Shown here: piece by piece, positions 25,249 through 33,519 of the stretch
How the letters are laid out: each line of letters starts with the position of its first letter
Position numbering within the stretch: the stretch's first letter is position 1
Origin: RHKX01 sp963823565
GTDB taxonomy: Bacteria > Actinomycetota > Thermoleophilia > Solirubrobacterales > 70-9
NCBI GenBank assembly: GCA_963823565.1
Contig: CAWGLR010000003.1
Coordinates: forward strand, 930,001-994,000
Length of the DNA: 64,000 bases
Direction of reading: 5' to 3'
The notes under the pieces: model-generated
The model's database searches: none
Told to the model about the DNA's origin: nothing
The model's input: only the letters and a program-made list of their open reading frames with translations
Program-made: the position numbers and the translations under genes

Positions 25249-25265
25249 GTTGCGCTATACGCAAC
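25249..25265. promoter_or_regulatory. Operator-like dyad GTTGCG-N5-CGCAAC
   Basis: GTTGCGCTATACGCAAC is a perfect 6-bp inverted repeat with a 5-bp A+T-rich centre. CTATAC in the centre resembles a -10 element, so a bound helix-turn-helix repressor would block it. It sits about 105 nt upstream of the secreted-protein start at 25372. Confidence 0.5.
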
Positions 25266-25371
25266 GTTCATCCCGTTCACCGGCGAAGGGCCTACGACCA
25301 AGGTCCCATTGAATCCCCGACTCCGGCCGCGCCACGCTCGGTGCCCGATATCCCAACCAGGGAGGCACCCC

Positions 25372-25764
25372 ATGAAGCACCGCAAGACCGCACTGCTCGC
25401 CACCCCGGCCGTCGCGCTGCTCGCCCTTCCGGGCGCCGCGCTGTCGTCCGGCGGCGGCGGCGCCGAGGTTCGCAACGCCGGCAAGTGCGACGGCTCGAGC
25501 ACGTCGAAGATCAAGGTCAAGGAGGACGACGGCCGCCTCGACGTCGAGTTCGAGGTCGATCAGAACCGCAACGGCAAGACGTGGAAGGTGAAGATCAAGG
25601 CCAACGGCGATGTCGCCTTCAAGGGCAAGGCCGTCACCAAGCGCCCGAGCGGCTCGTTCTCGGTCGAGAAGCGGATCGACGACCTCGCCGGCAAGGACTC
25701 GATCGTCGCCACCGGCACGAACCGGGCGAGCGGCGAGCGCTGCGTCGCGAAGGCCTCGATCTAG
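25372..25764 (+). CDS. Secreted protein of unknown function
   Basis: 130 aa from ATG 25372, behind GGGAGG. A Sec signal (MKHRKTALLATPAVALLALPG) ends near ALSSG. The mature domain of about 95 residues is beta-rich and very charged (KCDGSSTSKIKVKEDDG, RLDVEFEVDQNRNGKTWKV), with two cysteines (GKCDG, GERCV) that could bridge its ends. I recall similar uncharacterised secreted proteins in actinobacteria but no function. The operator-like dyad upstream suggests regulated expression. Confidence 0.78.
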   Translation: MKHRKTALLATPAVALLALPGAALSSGGGGAEVRNAGKCDGSSTSKIKVKEDDGRLDVEFEVDQNRNGKTWKVKIKANGDVAFKGKAVTKRPSGSFSVEKRIDDLAGKDSIVATGTNRASGERCVAKASI

Positions 25765-25771
25765 ACCCTCC

Positions 25772-26327
25772 TCAGGTCACGCTGCGCTCCTCGCGGCCCA
25801 GCGGCGGTACAGCGCCGCAGGCCGCGAGGGCGCGCGCGACCAGGCCCTGGATCACCCGGCGGTCCTCCTGGGCGAGATGGGCCAGCGCCTGGGTCGCGTT
25901 GAGGACGCGGCCGAGGTGCTCGACTGCGCAGCCGGCGTGCTCGCCAAAGCGCGGGGAGTCGGCGAGCGCGAGCCGGACGATCGCCAGGGTCGCGCGGCGG
26001 ACGCCGCCTTCGCCGAGGCAGCCGGCGATGATCGGGATCGGGAAGCGATGCGCCATCGAGCGGCGCTCGAGCTCCGGCGTCGGCAATCGGCCGAGCTCGC
26101 CGACCATGCAATCCGCCCGCGCTCCGCCGATCGCGCCGGGGCCCCTGCATCAGCCCGGCGCGCACGGAGGCGAGGAAGCGCTCGCGGTCGGCGATGTGCG
26201 GGCCGAGCAGCCGGTCGACGCGCCAGACGCCCTCGCCGTCCTGGAGCAGGCGGACCCTTCCGCGCGCGCCGCCGACGTCCGGCCCGAAGTCCTCAGGCTC
26301 CCGAGCGTGCGGGACCATGCGGCACAC
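25772..26327 (-). pseudogene. Frameshifted gene of unknown function
   Basis: Two abutting minus-strand frames look like one gene broken by a frameshift. The first, from GTG 26327 (or ATG 26318), reads MVPHAREPEDFGPDVGGARG to about SVRAGLMQGP. The second continues from about 26140 as GAIGGARADCMVGELGRLP to ALACGAVPPLG-type end and a stop at 25772. Both halves have strong third-position GC. The switch lies close to a GGGGCCCC run at about 26138-26145, a likely slip or sequencing-error site. No family recognised. If the shift is an assembly error, the product is about 184 aa. Confidence 0.6.
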
Positions 26328-26359
26328 TGCCCGCCTCCCAAGGGTGCGACGATCGACCC

Positions 26360-26560
26360 GTGCCCGGACCGAAGCGCGAGCGCAGCCTCTACGAGATCTC
26401 GAGCAGCTTCTTCGCGGTCCTCGTGATCCTCTTCGCGATCGCGGGGATCGTGGCGACGGCGACCGGCGACGAGGGAGTCGGCTCGGCCGGGTTCGTGATC
26501 TGCGTCGTCTTCCTCGCGCTCGGGGTCGGCCGCCTTTACCTCGGCCTGCGGCGCGGCTGA
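26360..26560 (+). CDS. Small two-helix membrane protein preceding an APC permease (copy 1)
   Basis: 66 aa from GTG 26360. Basic N-terminus, helix FFAVLVILFAIAGIVATAT, short loop, helix AGFVICVVFLALGVGRLYLGL and a basic end. It resembles the protein at 28753 in length, topology and C-terminal G.GR.YL pattern, and each lies directly before an APC permease. A permease accessory subunit is a reasonable inference; no known family. Confidence 0.7.
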   Translation: MPGPKRERSLYEISSSFFAVLVILFAIAGIVATATGDEGVGSAGFVICVVFLALGVGRLYLGLRRG

Positions 26561-26604
26561 CCGGCGGCGGGACCGCCTTCCGCTCGCCCTATAGTCGCGA
26601 CCGA

Positions 26605-28512
26605 ATGGCGCACCGCGTCCCCCGAGATCAGTCGCTGCAGAGGGTGCACGGGACCGGCGCGCTCTTCAGCGCCGCCTACGGCAACGTCGGCTCGTCGATC
26701 TACTACGCGCTCGGCGTCGTCGCCGCCTTCGCCCTCGGGCTGACGCCGGTCGCGTTCCTGATCTCCGGGCTGATCTTCGTCTGCACGGCCGCGACCTACG
26801 TCGAGGGCACGGTCATGTTCCCCGAGGCGGGCGGCTCCTCCAGCTTCGCTCGGCACGCCTTCAACGAGCTCGTCTCGTTCATCGCGGGCTGGGGGCAGAT
26901 GCTCAACTACATCATCACGGTCGCGATCTCGGCCTTCTTCGTGCCGCACTACCTCGGCGTCTTCTGGGAGCCGCTGCGCGAGAGCCCAGGCGACATCATC
27001 GGCGGCATCGTGCTGATCGCCGGCCTTGCGGCGCTCAACGTCAAGGGCACCCAGGAATCGGCTCGGCTCAACCTCGTGCTTGCGATCGGCGACCTCGCGA
27101 CCCAGGTGCTGCTGGTCGCCGTCGGCATCTTCCTCGTGCTGAGCCCGGACACGCTGATCGGCAACGTCGACCTCGGGGTGGCGCCGACGTGGGGCGACTT
27201 CGCGCTCGGTATCGCGCTCGGGATGATCGCCTACACAGGCATCGAGACGATCTCGAACATGTCGGAGGAGGCGGTTACGCCCGAGAAGACGATCCCCCGC
27301 GGCGCTGCGCTCGTCGTCGCCGCCGTGATCGGCCTCTACGCGCTGCTGCCGGTGATCGCCCTCTCGGCGATGCCGGTGACCGAGACCGCGGACGGCTTCA
27401 CGACCGAGCTCGGCACCACATTCGCCGGCGATCCGGTGCTCGGGATCGTCGAGAACCTCGGGCTCAGCGCCGGAGTCACCGACGTGCTGCGCGTCTACGT
27501 CGGCATCCTCGCCGCGGTGATCCTCGTGATCGCGACGAACGCCGGCATGATCGGGGTCTCGCGCCTGACCTTCTCGATGGGCCAGCACCGCCAGCTCCCG
27601 GAGCGCCTGCGCCAGGTCCACCCCCGCTACCGGACCCCGCACGTCGCGATCATCACCTTCTCGGTGATCGCCTCGATCGCGCTGATCCCCGGGAAGGCTG
27701 ACCTGCTGGCGACGATGTACTCGTTCGGCGCCATGCTCTCGTTCACGGTCGCCCACGTCGCGATCGTGCGGATGCGAACCCGGTTCCCGGACAAGGAGCG
27801 GCTCTGGGTGCCGTGGGGCGAGATCCCCTGGCGCGGCTACAGGCTCCCGGCGACGGCGCTGCTCGGCGGATTCGGGACCTTCGGGGCCTGGGTCGTGGTG
27901 ATGGCGATGAATCCCGATACGGCCGCGATCGGGCTCGGCTGGATGCTCTTCGGCGCCGCCCTCTACGTGCTCTACCGGCGCCGGCAGGAGCTGCCGATCA
28001 AGCAGACCGTCAAGGTGGTGCTGCCGGAGCCGCTCGACGTCGAGGAGGTCGAGTACCGCTCGATCCTCGTGCCGTTCGAGGACGACCCGTTCTCCGAGCA
28101 GACGGTCGCGACCGCGGTGCGCCTCGCTGCCCGCAAGCGCCGCGGGATCCACGTCCTCTCGCTGCTCAACGTCCCGCCGCACCTGCCGCTCGACGCGCCG
28201 TTGCCGCGCCAGCAGGAGAAGGCGCAGTCGAAGGTCGAGCGCGCGAAGCTGATCGGTGGCCAGCGCGTCACCGGCCACGTCCAGCGGATCAGGCCGGGGC
28301 AGGCGCCGAAGGCGATCATCGAGGAGGCCGAGTCGATCCGGGCCAGCGCGATCGTCATGCAGCTCACCTACCGCGGCCGGACGCCGCTCTACGGCAAGAC
28401 CCTGCAGGGCGTCCTCGGGCACCGGCCGTGCCGGGTCCTCGTCGCCGCCGACCCGACGGGTTCGTCGAATGGCGCCGAGGCGAAGAAGGAGCCGCTGGTC
28501 GCCGCGAGCTGA
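26605..28512 (+). CDS. APC-superfamily permease with C-terminal universal-stress domain (KimA-like)
   Basis: 635 aa from ATG 26605. About 12 membrane helices of APC fold to residue 470 (YGNVGSSIYYALGVVAAFALG in helix 1, TYVEGTVMFPEAGGSSSFARHAFNE after helix 2), then a cytosolic universal-stress-like domain beginning RSILVPFEDDPFSEQ. This architecture is that of KimA, a potassium importer of Bacillus controlled by c-di-AMP, and of actinobacterial APC permeases beside trkA genes. With two TrkA proteins nearby, potassium transport is likelier than amino-acid transport, but the substrate is inferred. Confidence 0.85.
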   Translation: MAHRVPRDQSLQRVHGTGALFSAAYGNVGSSIYYALGVVAAFALGLTPVAFLISGLIFVCTAATYVEGTVMFPEAGGSSSFARHAFNELVSFIAGWGQMLNYIITVAISAFFVPHYLGVFWEPLRESPGDIIGGIVLIAGLAALNVKGTQESARLNLVLAIGDLATQVLLVAVGIFLVLSPDTLIGNVDLGVAPTWGDFALGIALGMIAYTGIETISNMSEEAVTPEKTIPRGAALVVAAVIGLYALLPVIALSAMPVTETADGFTTELGTTFAGDPVLGIVENLGLSAGVTDVLRVYVGILAAVILVIATNAGMIGVSRLTFSMGQHRQLPERLRQVHPRYRTPHVAIITFSVIASIALIPGKADLLATMYSFGAMLSFTVAHVAIVRMRTRFPDKERLWVPWGEIPWRGYRLPATALLGGFGTFGAWVVVMAMNPDTAAIGLGWMLFGAALYVLYRRRQELPIKQTVKVVLPEPLDVEEVEYRSILVPFEDDPFSEQTVATAVRLAARKRRGIHVLSLLNVPPHLPLDAPLPRQQEKAQSKVERAKLIGGQRVTGHVQRIRPGQAPKAIIEEAESIRASAIVMQLTYRGRTPLYGKTLQGVLGHRPCRVLVAADPTGSSNGAEAKKEPLVAAS

Positions 28513-28518
28513 GCGGCG

Positions 28519-28719
28519 CTACCGGGCCTTGCGGACCAGGAGCAGCTCGCCGCCGAACGTCGTGACGAGCAGGCTGCTCCGCGGGATCCCGTGGCCGCGG
28601 CCGAAGGCGACGTTGCTCGGCCCCTCCGGGAACGGCACGCGCTCGACCAGCGTGCAGGCGTCGTCGGGGCCGTCGATTCGCCAGACGTCGCCCGCACCGT
28701 TCGCGGCGCGGGCGCTGCT
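28519..28719 (-). pseudogene. C-terminal remnant of an SMP-30/NHL-type beta-propeller protein
   Basis: A minus-strand frame of 66 codons ends at TAG (28519-28521) and reads DVWRIDGPDDACTLVERVPF, then PEGPSNVAFGRGHGIPRSSL and LLVTTFGGELLLVRKAR. This is the last blade of an SMP-30/gluconolactonase-like propeller. There is no start codon or earlier part, so it is a truncated relic caught between the two APC cassettes. Confidence 0.55.
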
Positions 28720-28752
28720 CGGAGGTGCCGCGCCCGATCTAGAATCGCCGCG

Positions 28753-28947
28753 ATGGCCTCCAGGGAGCGGATCTCGTCCAGCGGCACCCGCCTGCTGGCG
28801 CCGCTGATCGCGTTCCTCGGCGTGCTGATCGTCGTCCGCACGGTGGTCGCGGGCGGCGGCCCGCTGTCGGCCGGGGTGATCCTCGGGGCGGTGTTCTTCG
28901 CGATCGGGGCCGGCCGCATCTACCTCCTGACGCGGGCGCGCAGTTGA
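28753..28947 (+). CDS. Small two-helix membrane protein preceding an APC permease (copy 2)
   Basis: 64 aa from ATG 28753. Helix LLAPLIAFLGVLIVVRTVV, Gly-rich loop, helix AGVILGAVFFAIGAGRIYLLT and a basic tail. It is a paralogue of the 26360 product by layout and ending. Its stop overlaps the permease start as TTGA, so the two proteins are translationally coupled, which supports an accessory role. Confidence 0.75.
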   Translation: MASRERISSSGTRLLAPLIAFLGVLIVVRTVVAGGGPLSAGVILGAVFFAIGAGRIYLLTRARS

Positions 28948-30929
28948 CCGACCGGCGGGTTGGGCGGCCGCCGCTGGGGCGCCGGTTCCTCGGCGTGCCG
29001 TGGCTGTGGGCCGTCGCCCACTCGGCGGTCGCGTTCTCGGTCTACTACTCGCTGGGGATCGTCGCCGGGGACGGCCTCGGGCTGACGCCGCTGATCTTCG
29101 CGATCACCGCGTTCCTCTACGTGGTGACGTCGATGACCTACGTCGAGGGCGGCGCCATGTTCAACGAGCGCGGCGGCTCCAACACGCTGGCCCGCCACGC
29201 CTTCAACGAGCTCGTCTCGTTCGTCGCCGGATGGGCGATCCTGATCGACTACGTGATCGTCATCGCCCTGGCGGCGGTCACGTTCCCGCACTACCTGGCG
29301 CCGATCTCCGAGGACCTGACCGACGGAGCGCCGGAGGTGCTGCTGGCGATCGGCGTGATCGCGCTCGTGGCCGTCGTCAACGTGATCGGGTACACGGGCC
29401 GCCGCCGCCAGGGGCTCCTCGTCGCGATCACCGCGTCGGACCTGGTGCTCCAGGTCCTCCTGGTCGTCGTCGGCCTCGCGGTGCTCTGGGACCCCTCGGC
29501 GCTGACCGCTGAGCTCGACCTGTTCACCGAGCCGTCGCTCAGGGACCTCGCCTACGGCCTGGTGATCTCGATGGTCGCCCTCGCCGGGATCGAGGCCTCC
29601 TCCGACCTCGCCCCGGACCTCGCCTGGCGGAAGGAGGACCTCCGGCACGTCCTCCGCGCCGGCTCGATCGTCGTCCCGCTCGTCTACGTCGGGATGGCGC
29701 TGGTGGCCCTGATGGCCTTCCCGGTGGCGGCCGGGCCGGACGGTCCCCAGACCGCGCTGGCGACCGAATGGAAGGAGGCGCCGGTGCTCGGGATCGCCTC
29801 GGCGCTGGAGCCGGGGTGGCTCGCCGACGTCGGCAAGTGGGCGGTGGTCGCGATCGCCCCGGCGATCCTCCTCTTCGCCGCCAACGCGACGATGCTCGGC
29901 CTCTCGCGGCACGTCTACGTGCTGGCGACGAACCGGCAGATCCCGAGCTGGATGGGGAAGCTGGGCAAGCGCCGTTCGACCCCCTACGTCTCGATCATCG
30001 CCGCCGCGCTCCTCGCCGCCGCGCTGGTCCTTCCCGGCGACGTCGAGCTGCTCGCGGGCGTCTTCGCCTTCGGGGCGATGGTCGCGATCGGGATCGCGCA
30101 CCTGTCCCTGATCCGGCTCCGTTTCACCGAGCCGGAGACCGAGCGGCCCTATCGCGTCCCCTTCGGAGTGCGCGTGCGCGGAGCGACGGTCCCGCTGCCG
30201 GCGCTCGCCGGCCTCACCCTTACCGCGATCGGCCTCCTCTCGATCGCCGGCCTCCACGGCGGCGCGCTCTTCGTCGGCGGCGGCTGGATGGTCTTCGGGC
30301 TCGTCGCCTACTTCGTCTACCGGCGCCTGGTCGAGGGGATCCCGCTGACCGACCGGGTCACCGTTCCCGAGCAGGCGCTGCAGAAGCAGCTCCCCGACGT
30401 CGAGCTCGCGAGCGTGCTCGTCCCCGTCTTCGGCGAGGGGCTCGACGACGAGATCGTCTCGACCGCCGGGCGCCTCGCCGACTCCGACCCGCTGCCCGGG
30501 CAGCGCAAGCCGCGGCTCGAGTTCCTCTACGTGCTGAAGCTGCCGCTGACCGTCCCGCTCGACGCCCCGCCGCCGGCGGAGCGGCTCGCCGCCGCCGAGA
30601 AGGCGATCGCTCGCGCGATGGAGATCGCCGCGGAGTACCCGTCGGTGGAGGCGGACGGCAGCTGGGCGCCGGCCCGCAGCATCGGCGAGGCGATCGTCGA
30701 CGAGGCGCGGGACCGCCAGGTCGAGGCGATCATCATCGGCGGCGAGCCGCCGACCAGGATCCGCGGCGGCGCCGTGCTCGGCGGGGTTCGCGGCGCGAAG
30801 CCGGCGGAGATCGGGCCGGTCACCGAGTACGTCCTGCGCAACGCCCCGTGCAGGGTCCTGCTGACCGCTCCGCCCGAGCCCGAGCTCGAGCCGATCGCCA
30901 CGACCCCCGATCCGATCGCAAAGACCTGA
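28944..30929 (+). CDS. APC-superfamily permease with C-terminal universal-stress domain (second paralogue)
   Basis: 661 aa from TTG 28944. Same plan as the 26605 permease: VYYSLGIVAGDGLGLTPLIF in helix 1, TYVEGGAMFNERGGSNTLARHAFNE, 12 helices, then a universal-stress-like domain from VELASVLVPVFGEG. The unusual part is an Ala/Glu-rich stretch (PPAERLAAAEKAIARAMEIA) in the cytosolic domain. Probable KimA-type potassium transporter working with the two TrkA proteins just downstream; substrate inferred from architecture and context. Confidence 0.85.
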   Translation: MTDRRVGRPPLGRRFLGVPWLWAVAHSAVAFSVYYSLGIVAGDGLGLTPLIFAITAFLYVVTSMTYVEGGAMFNERGGSNTLARHAFNELVSFVAGWAILIDYVIVIALAAVTFPHYLAPISEDLTDGAPEVLLAIGVIALVAVVNVIGYTGRRRQGLLVAITASDLVLQVLLVVVGLAVLWDPSALTAELDLFTEPSLRDLAYGLVISMVALAGIEASSDLAPDLAWRKEDLRHVLRAGSIVVPLVYVGMALVALMAFPVAAGPDGPQTALATEWKEAPVLGIASALEPGWLADVGKWAVVAIAPAILLFAANATMLGLSRHVYVLATNRQIPSWMGKLGKRRSTPYVSIIAAALLAAALVLPGDVELLAGVFAFGAMVAIGIAHLSLIRLRFTEPETERPYRVPFGVRVRGATVPLPALAGLTLTAIGLLSIAGLHGGALFVGGGWMVFGLVAYFVYRRLVEGIPLTDRVTVPEQALQKQLPDVELASVLVPVFGEGLDDEIVSTAGRLADSDPLPGQRKPRLEFLYVLKLPLTVPLDAPPPAERLAAAEKAIARAMEIAAEYPSVEADGSWAPARSIGEAIVDEARDRQVEAIIIGGEPPTRIRGGAVLGGVRGAKPAEIGPVTEYVLRNAPCRVLLTAPPEPELEPIATTPDPIAKT

Positions 30930-30952
30930 CGCGAGCGCAATAAGATCGGCGA

Positions 30953-31417
30953 ATGCAGATCCTGATCGTGGGATGCGGCCGGGTCGGCTCCTCGCTGGCG
31001 CGCACGATGCTCGCCGACGGGCACGAGGTCTCGTGCCTGGATGAGGACCCCGACTCCCACGCCCGGCTCGAGCTCGGGCTCGAGGGCTCCTGGGAGGACG
31101 AGGGCGGGCAGTTCACCGTCGGCACCGGCCTCGAGATCGACGCGATGCTGACCGCCGGGATCGAGGACGCGGACGTCTTCGTCGCCTCGACCAACGGCGA
31201 CAACACGAACATCGTCATCGCCCAGATCGCGCAGCGGCGCTTCCGGGTCGAGACGGTGATCGCCCGCATCCTCGACCCCTACCGGGCCGAGTGGTACGAG
31301 AAGCAGGGCCTGCACACGATCTGCCCGACGCGAGTCGCGATCGAGATGCTCGAGACCGACCTGCGGCGGATCGCCGGCGGGCGCGAGCCGGCGGAGGAGG
31401 CACGCGGCGATGGGTGA
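30953..31417 (+). CDS. TrkA-N (RCK) protein, single domain
   Basis: 154 aa. Rossmann-type RCK domain with GCGRVGSSLA binding loop and Asp at the end of the second strand (SCLDEDP). It lacks the C-terminal TrkA_C domain, unlike its neighbour. Paired TrkA proteins next to an APC permease recall CeoB/CeoC and Rv2690c of Mycobacterium tuberculosis. It should gate or regulate the permease through NAD(H)/ATP binding; overlap with the next gene is 8 bp. Confidence 0.88.
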   Translation: MQILIVGCGRVGSSLARTMLADGHEVSCLDEDPDSHARLELGLEGSWEDEGGQFTVGTGLEIDAMLTAGIEDADVFVASTNGDNTNIVIAQIAQRRFRVETVIARILDPYRAEWYEKQGLHTICPTRVAIEMLETDLRRIAGGREPAEEARGDG

Positions 31418-32129
31418 TCCGGCTCAGAACGGCGACTACATGCTGGTCGTCGGCGCCGGCAAGGTCGGCTGGAACCTGACCCGCGAGCTGATCGAGGCCG
31501 GTCACGAGGTGACGCTCATCGAGTCCGACCGCGAGCGCTACCTGACGGTCGAGCAGGAGCTCGAGCATCGGGTCCTCTACGGCGACGCGTCCGAGCTCTG
31601 GGTCCTCGAGCGGGCCGGCATCCAGCGCGCCGACATGGTCATCGCGGTGACCGGGGACGACGAGGACAACCTGCTGATCTGCCAGGTCGCCAAGGACAAG
31701 TACGACGTCGAGCGGGTGATCGCCCGCGTCAACAACCCGCGCAACCGCCAGCACTTCGAGCTGCTCGGCGTCAAGCCCTACGTCTCGGCGACCGACCTGA
31801 TCCTCCGCCTGATCGAGCGCGAGGTCCCGCGCTACGGCCTCGTCCACCTGCTCGACCTCGCCGACGCGAAGATCGAGATCATCGACCTGCTGATCGGCGA
31901 GGGCGCGCAGGTCGTCGGCAGGCGGGTCGAGGATCTCGACCTGCCCAAGGGCAGCCTGCTGATCAGCATCGTCCGCGACGGCGGCGGCTTCGTCCCGACC
32001 GCCGACACCGTCATCCAGGGCGGCGACGAGGTGCTCGCGGTCCTCGACCCGCGGGTCGAGGAGGAGCTGACCTCCTACCTCGGCCTCGGCCAGGACGGCG
32101 AGGGGACGATCAACCGCACTCCGGGATGA
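31410..32129 (+). CDS. TrkA-type potassium regulator, TrkA-N plus TrkA-C
   Basis: 239 aa from ATG 31410. RCK domain with VVGAGKVGWNLTRELIEAG and Glu-ending second strand (LIESDRE), then a TrkA_C domain from about 150 (IDLLIGEGAQVVGRRVEDLDLP). Partner of the preceding single-domain TrkA. Regulatory subunit of potassium uptake, most likely of the two APC permeases upstream. Confidence 0.9.
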   Translation: MGDPAQNGDYMLVVGAGKVGWNLTRELIEAGHEVTLIESDRERYLTVEQELEHRVLYGDASELWVLERAGIQRADMVIAVTGDDEDNLLICQVAKDKYDVERVIARVNNPRNRQHFELLGVKPYVSATDLILRLIEREVPRYGLVHLLDLADAKIEIIDLLIGEGAQVVGRRVEDLDLPKGSLLISIVRDGGGFVPTADTVIQGGDEVLAVLDPRVEEELTSYLGLGQDGEGTINRTPG

Positions 32130-33346
32130 TGCGGGCCGACTTCCTACTCGTCGGCGGCTTCGCCGCCGCGCACTGCGCGGCCGAGTTGCGCCGGCGCGGG
32201 GCGGAGGGCTCGATCCTCCTGGTGGCGCGCGAGCCCGAGCCCCCGTACGAGCGCCCGCCGCTCTCGAAGGAGTACCTGCGCGGCGACTCCGCCCGCAGCG
32301 ACGCCTACGTCCACGATCCCGGCTGGTACGCGGAGCACGGCGTCGAGCTGCTGAGCGGCAAGAGCATGCTCGCGCTCGACCCGGCCGCGCGCACCGCCAA
32401 GGTGCAGGGAGGCGATGAGATCGGCTTCGGCAAGGCGCTGCTGGCGACCGGCGCGATGGTGAACATCCTCCGGGTCGACGGCGCCCAGCTCGAGGGGATC
32501 CACTACCTGCGCGCCTTCGGCAACGCCGACTCGATCCGCGACGACGTCGCCCGCGCCGAGCACGTCGTCCTGATCGGCGGCAGCTACATCGCCGCCGAGG
32601 TCGCCGCTTCGCTGACCGAGATGGGCAAGCGCTGCACGATGGTGATGATCGAGGAGGTGGCGCTCTCCCGTGGGTTCGGGGACGAGGCGGGCCGCTGGTT
32701 CCACGAGCTCCTGGAGTCACGGGGCGTGGAGCTACACGGCGGCGAGACCCTGGCGGCGTTCGAGGGCGACGAGCGCGTCGAGCGCGTGCTGACCGAGAGC
32801 GGCCTCGAGATCGCCTGCGACGCGGTCGTCGTCGGCGCCGGCGTCCGCCCCGACACGATGCTCGCCGGCCGAGCCGGGCTCGAGGTCGGCGACGGGATCG
32901 TCTGCGACGCCGGGCTCGAGACCTCGGCCGAGGGGATCTTCGCGGCCGGCGACTGCGCCAGCTTCGACAGCGAGATCCACGGCCGCCGGATCAGGGTCGA
33001 GCACTGGGACGTGGCGATGCAGCAGGGCCGCCACGCCGCGCGCGGGATGCTCGGCGACAAGCGCCCCTACCGCGTCGTCCCCTACTTCTTCAGCGACCTC
33101 GCCGACTGGGCGTCGCTGGAGTCGGTCGGGACGGCCGCGGGCTGGGACTCCGTCGTCTGGCGCGGGGAGCGGGAGCGGGGCCAGTTCTCGGTCTGGTACC
33201 TCGACGCAGGGCGCGTCGTGGCGGCGATGTCGGTCGGCCGCCCGGAGGACCTGATCGAGGCGCGCCGGATGGTCGAGGAGAGGACGGTGGTCGCGGACAC
33301 GGCCTTGCTGGCCGACCCGGGCTCCGACCTCGCCGGGATCGTCTAG
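32126..33346 (+). CDS. FAD-dependent NAD(P)H oxidoreductase (ferredoxin/rubredoxin reductase type)
   Basis: 406 aa from ATG 32126, overlapping the trkA stop. Two dinucleotide domains: ERPPLSKEYLRG near residue 45, the NAD(P) motif LIGGSYIAAEVAASLTEMG, IFAAGDCAS as the second FAD contact, and a C-terminal reductase_C-like domain. The first FAD loop reads LLVGGFAAAHCAAEL, one residue short of the usual GGGxxxA pattern, so FAD binding may be altered. Electron acceptor unknown; co-transcribed with the potassium genes. Confidence 0.85.
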   Translation: MMRADFLLVGGFAAAHCAAELRRRGAEGSILLVAREPEPPYERPPLSKEYLRGDSARSDAYVHDPGWYAEHGVELLSGKSMLALDPAARTAKVQGGDEIGFGKALLATGAMVNILRVDGAQLEGIHYLRAFGNADSIRDDVARAEHVVLIGGSYIAAEVAASLTEMGKRCTMVMIEEVALSRGFGDEAGRWFHELLESRGVELHGGETLAAFEGDERVERVLTESGLEIACDAVVVGAGVRPDTMLAGRAGLEVGDGIVCDAGLETSAEGIFAAGDCASFDSEIHGRRIRVEHWDVAMQQGRHAARGMLGDKRPYRVVPYFFSDLADWASLESVGTAAGWDSVVWRGERERGQFSVWYLDAGRVVAAMSVGRPEDLIEARRMVEERTVVADTALLADPGSDLAGIV

Positions 33347-33387
33347 CTACTCTTTCCGAGCCCCATCCGATTGGATGTCAGGCCCCT

Positions 33388-33458
33388 TGGGGACTGGTGT
33401 AACGGCAACACGCCTGCCTCTGGAGCAGGTATTCGGGGTTCGAATCCCTGGTCCCCAG
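33388..33458 (+). tRNA. tRNA-Gln (anticodon CTG)
   Basis: Cloverleaf of 71 nt: acceptor TGGGGAC pairs with GTCCCCA, D-arm GTG/CAC, anticodon stem CCTGC/GCAGG around loop CTCTGGA (anticodon CTG, reading CAG), 4-nt variable loop, T-arm CGGGG/CCCTG around TTCGAAT, discriminator G. No CCA is encoded. Confidence 0.95.
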
Positions 33459-33519
33459 CTCCGCCGCCGGCGGACGCCAACCGGCCACCGCCGCCTCGCG
33501 GGCCTCTAACCTGAGGCCG

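Noticed and set aside
25086..25520. Minus-strand open frame across the palindromic repeats
   Set aside because: It runs through hairpins and into the antisense of the secreted-protein gene, lacks a family and has poor third-position bias in the intergenic part.
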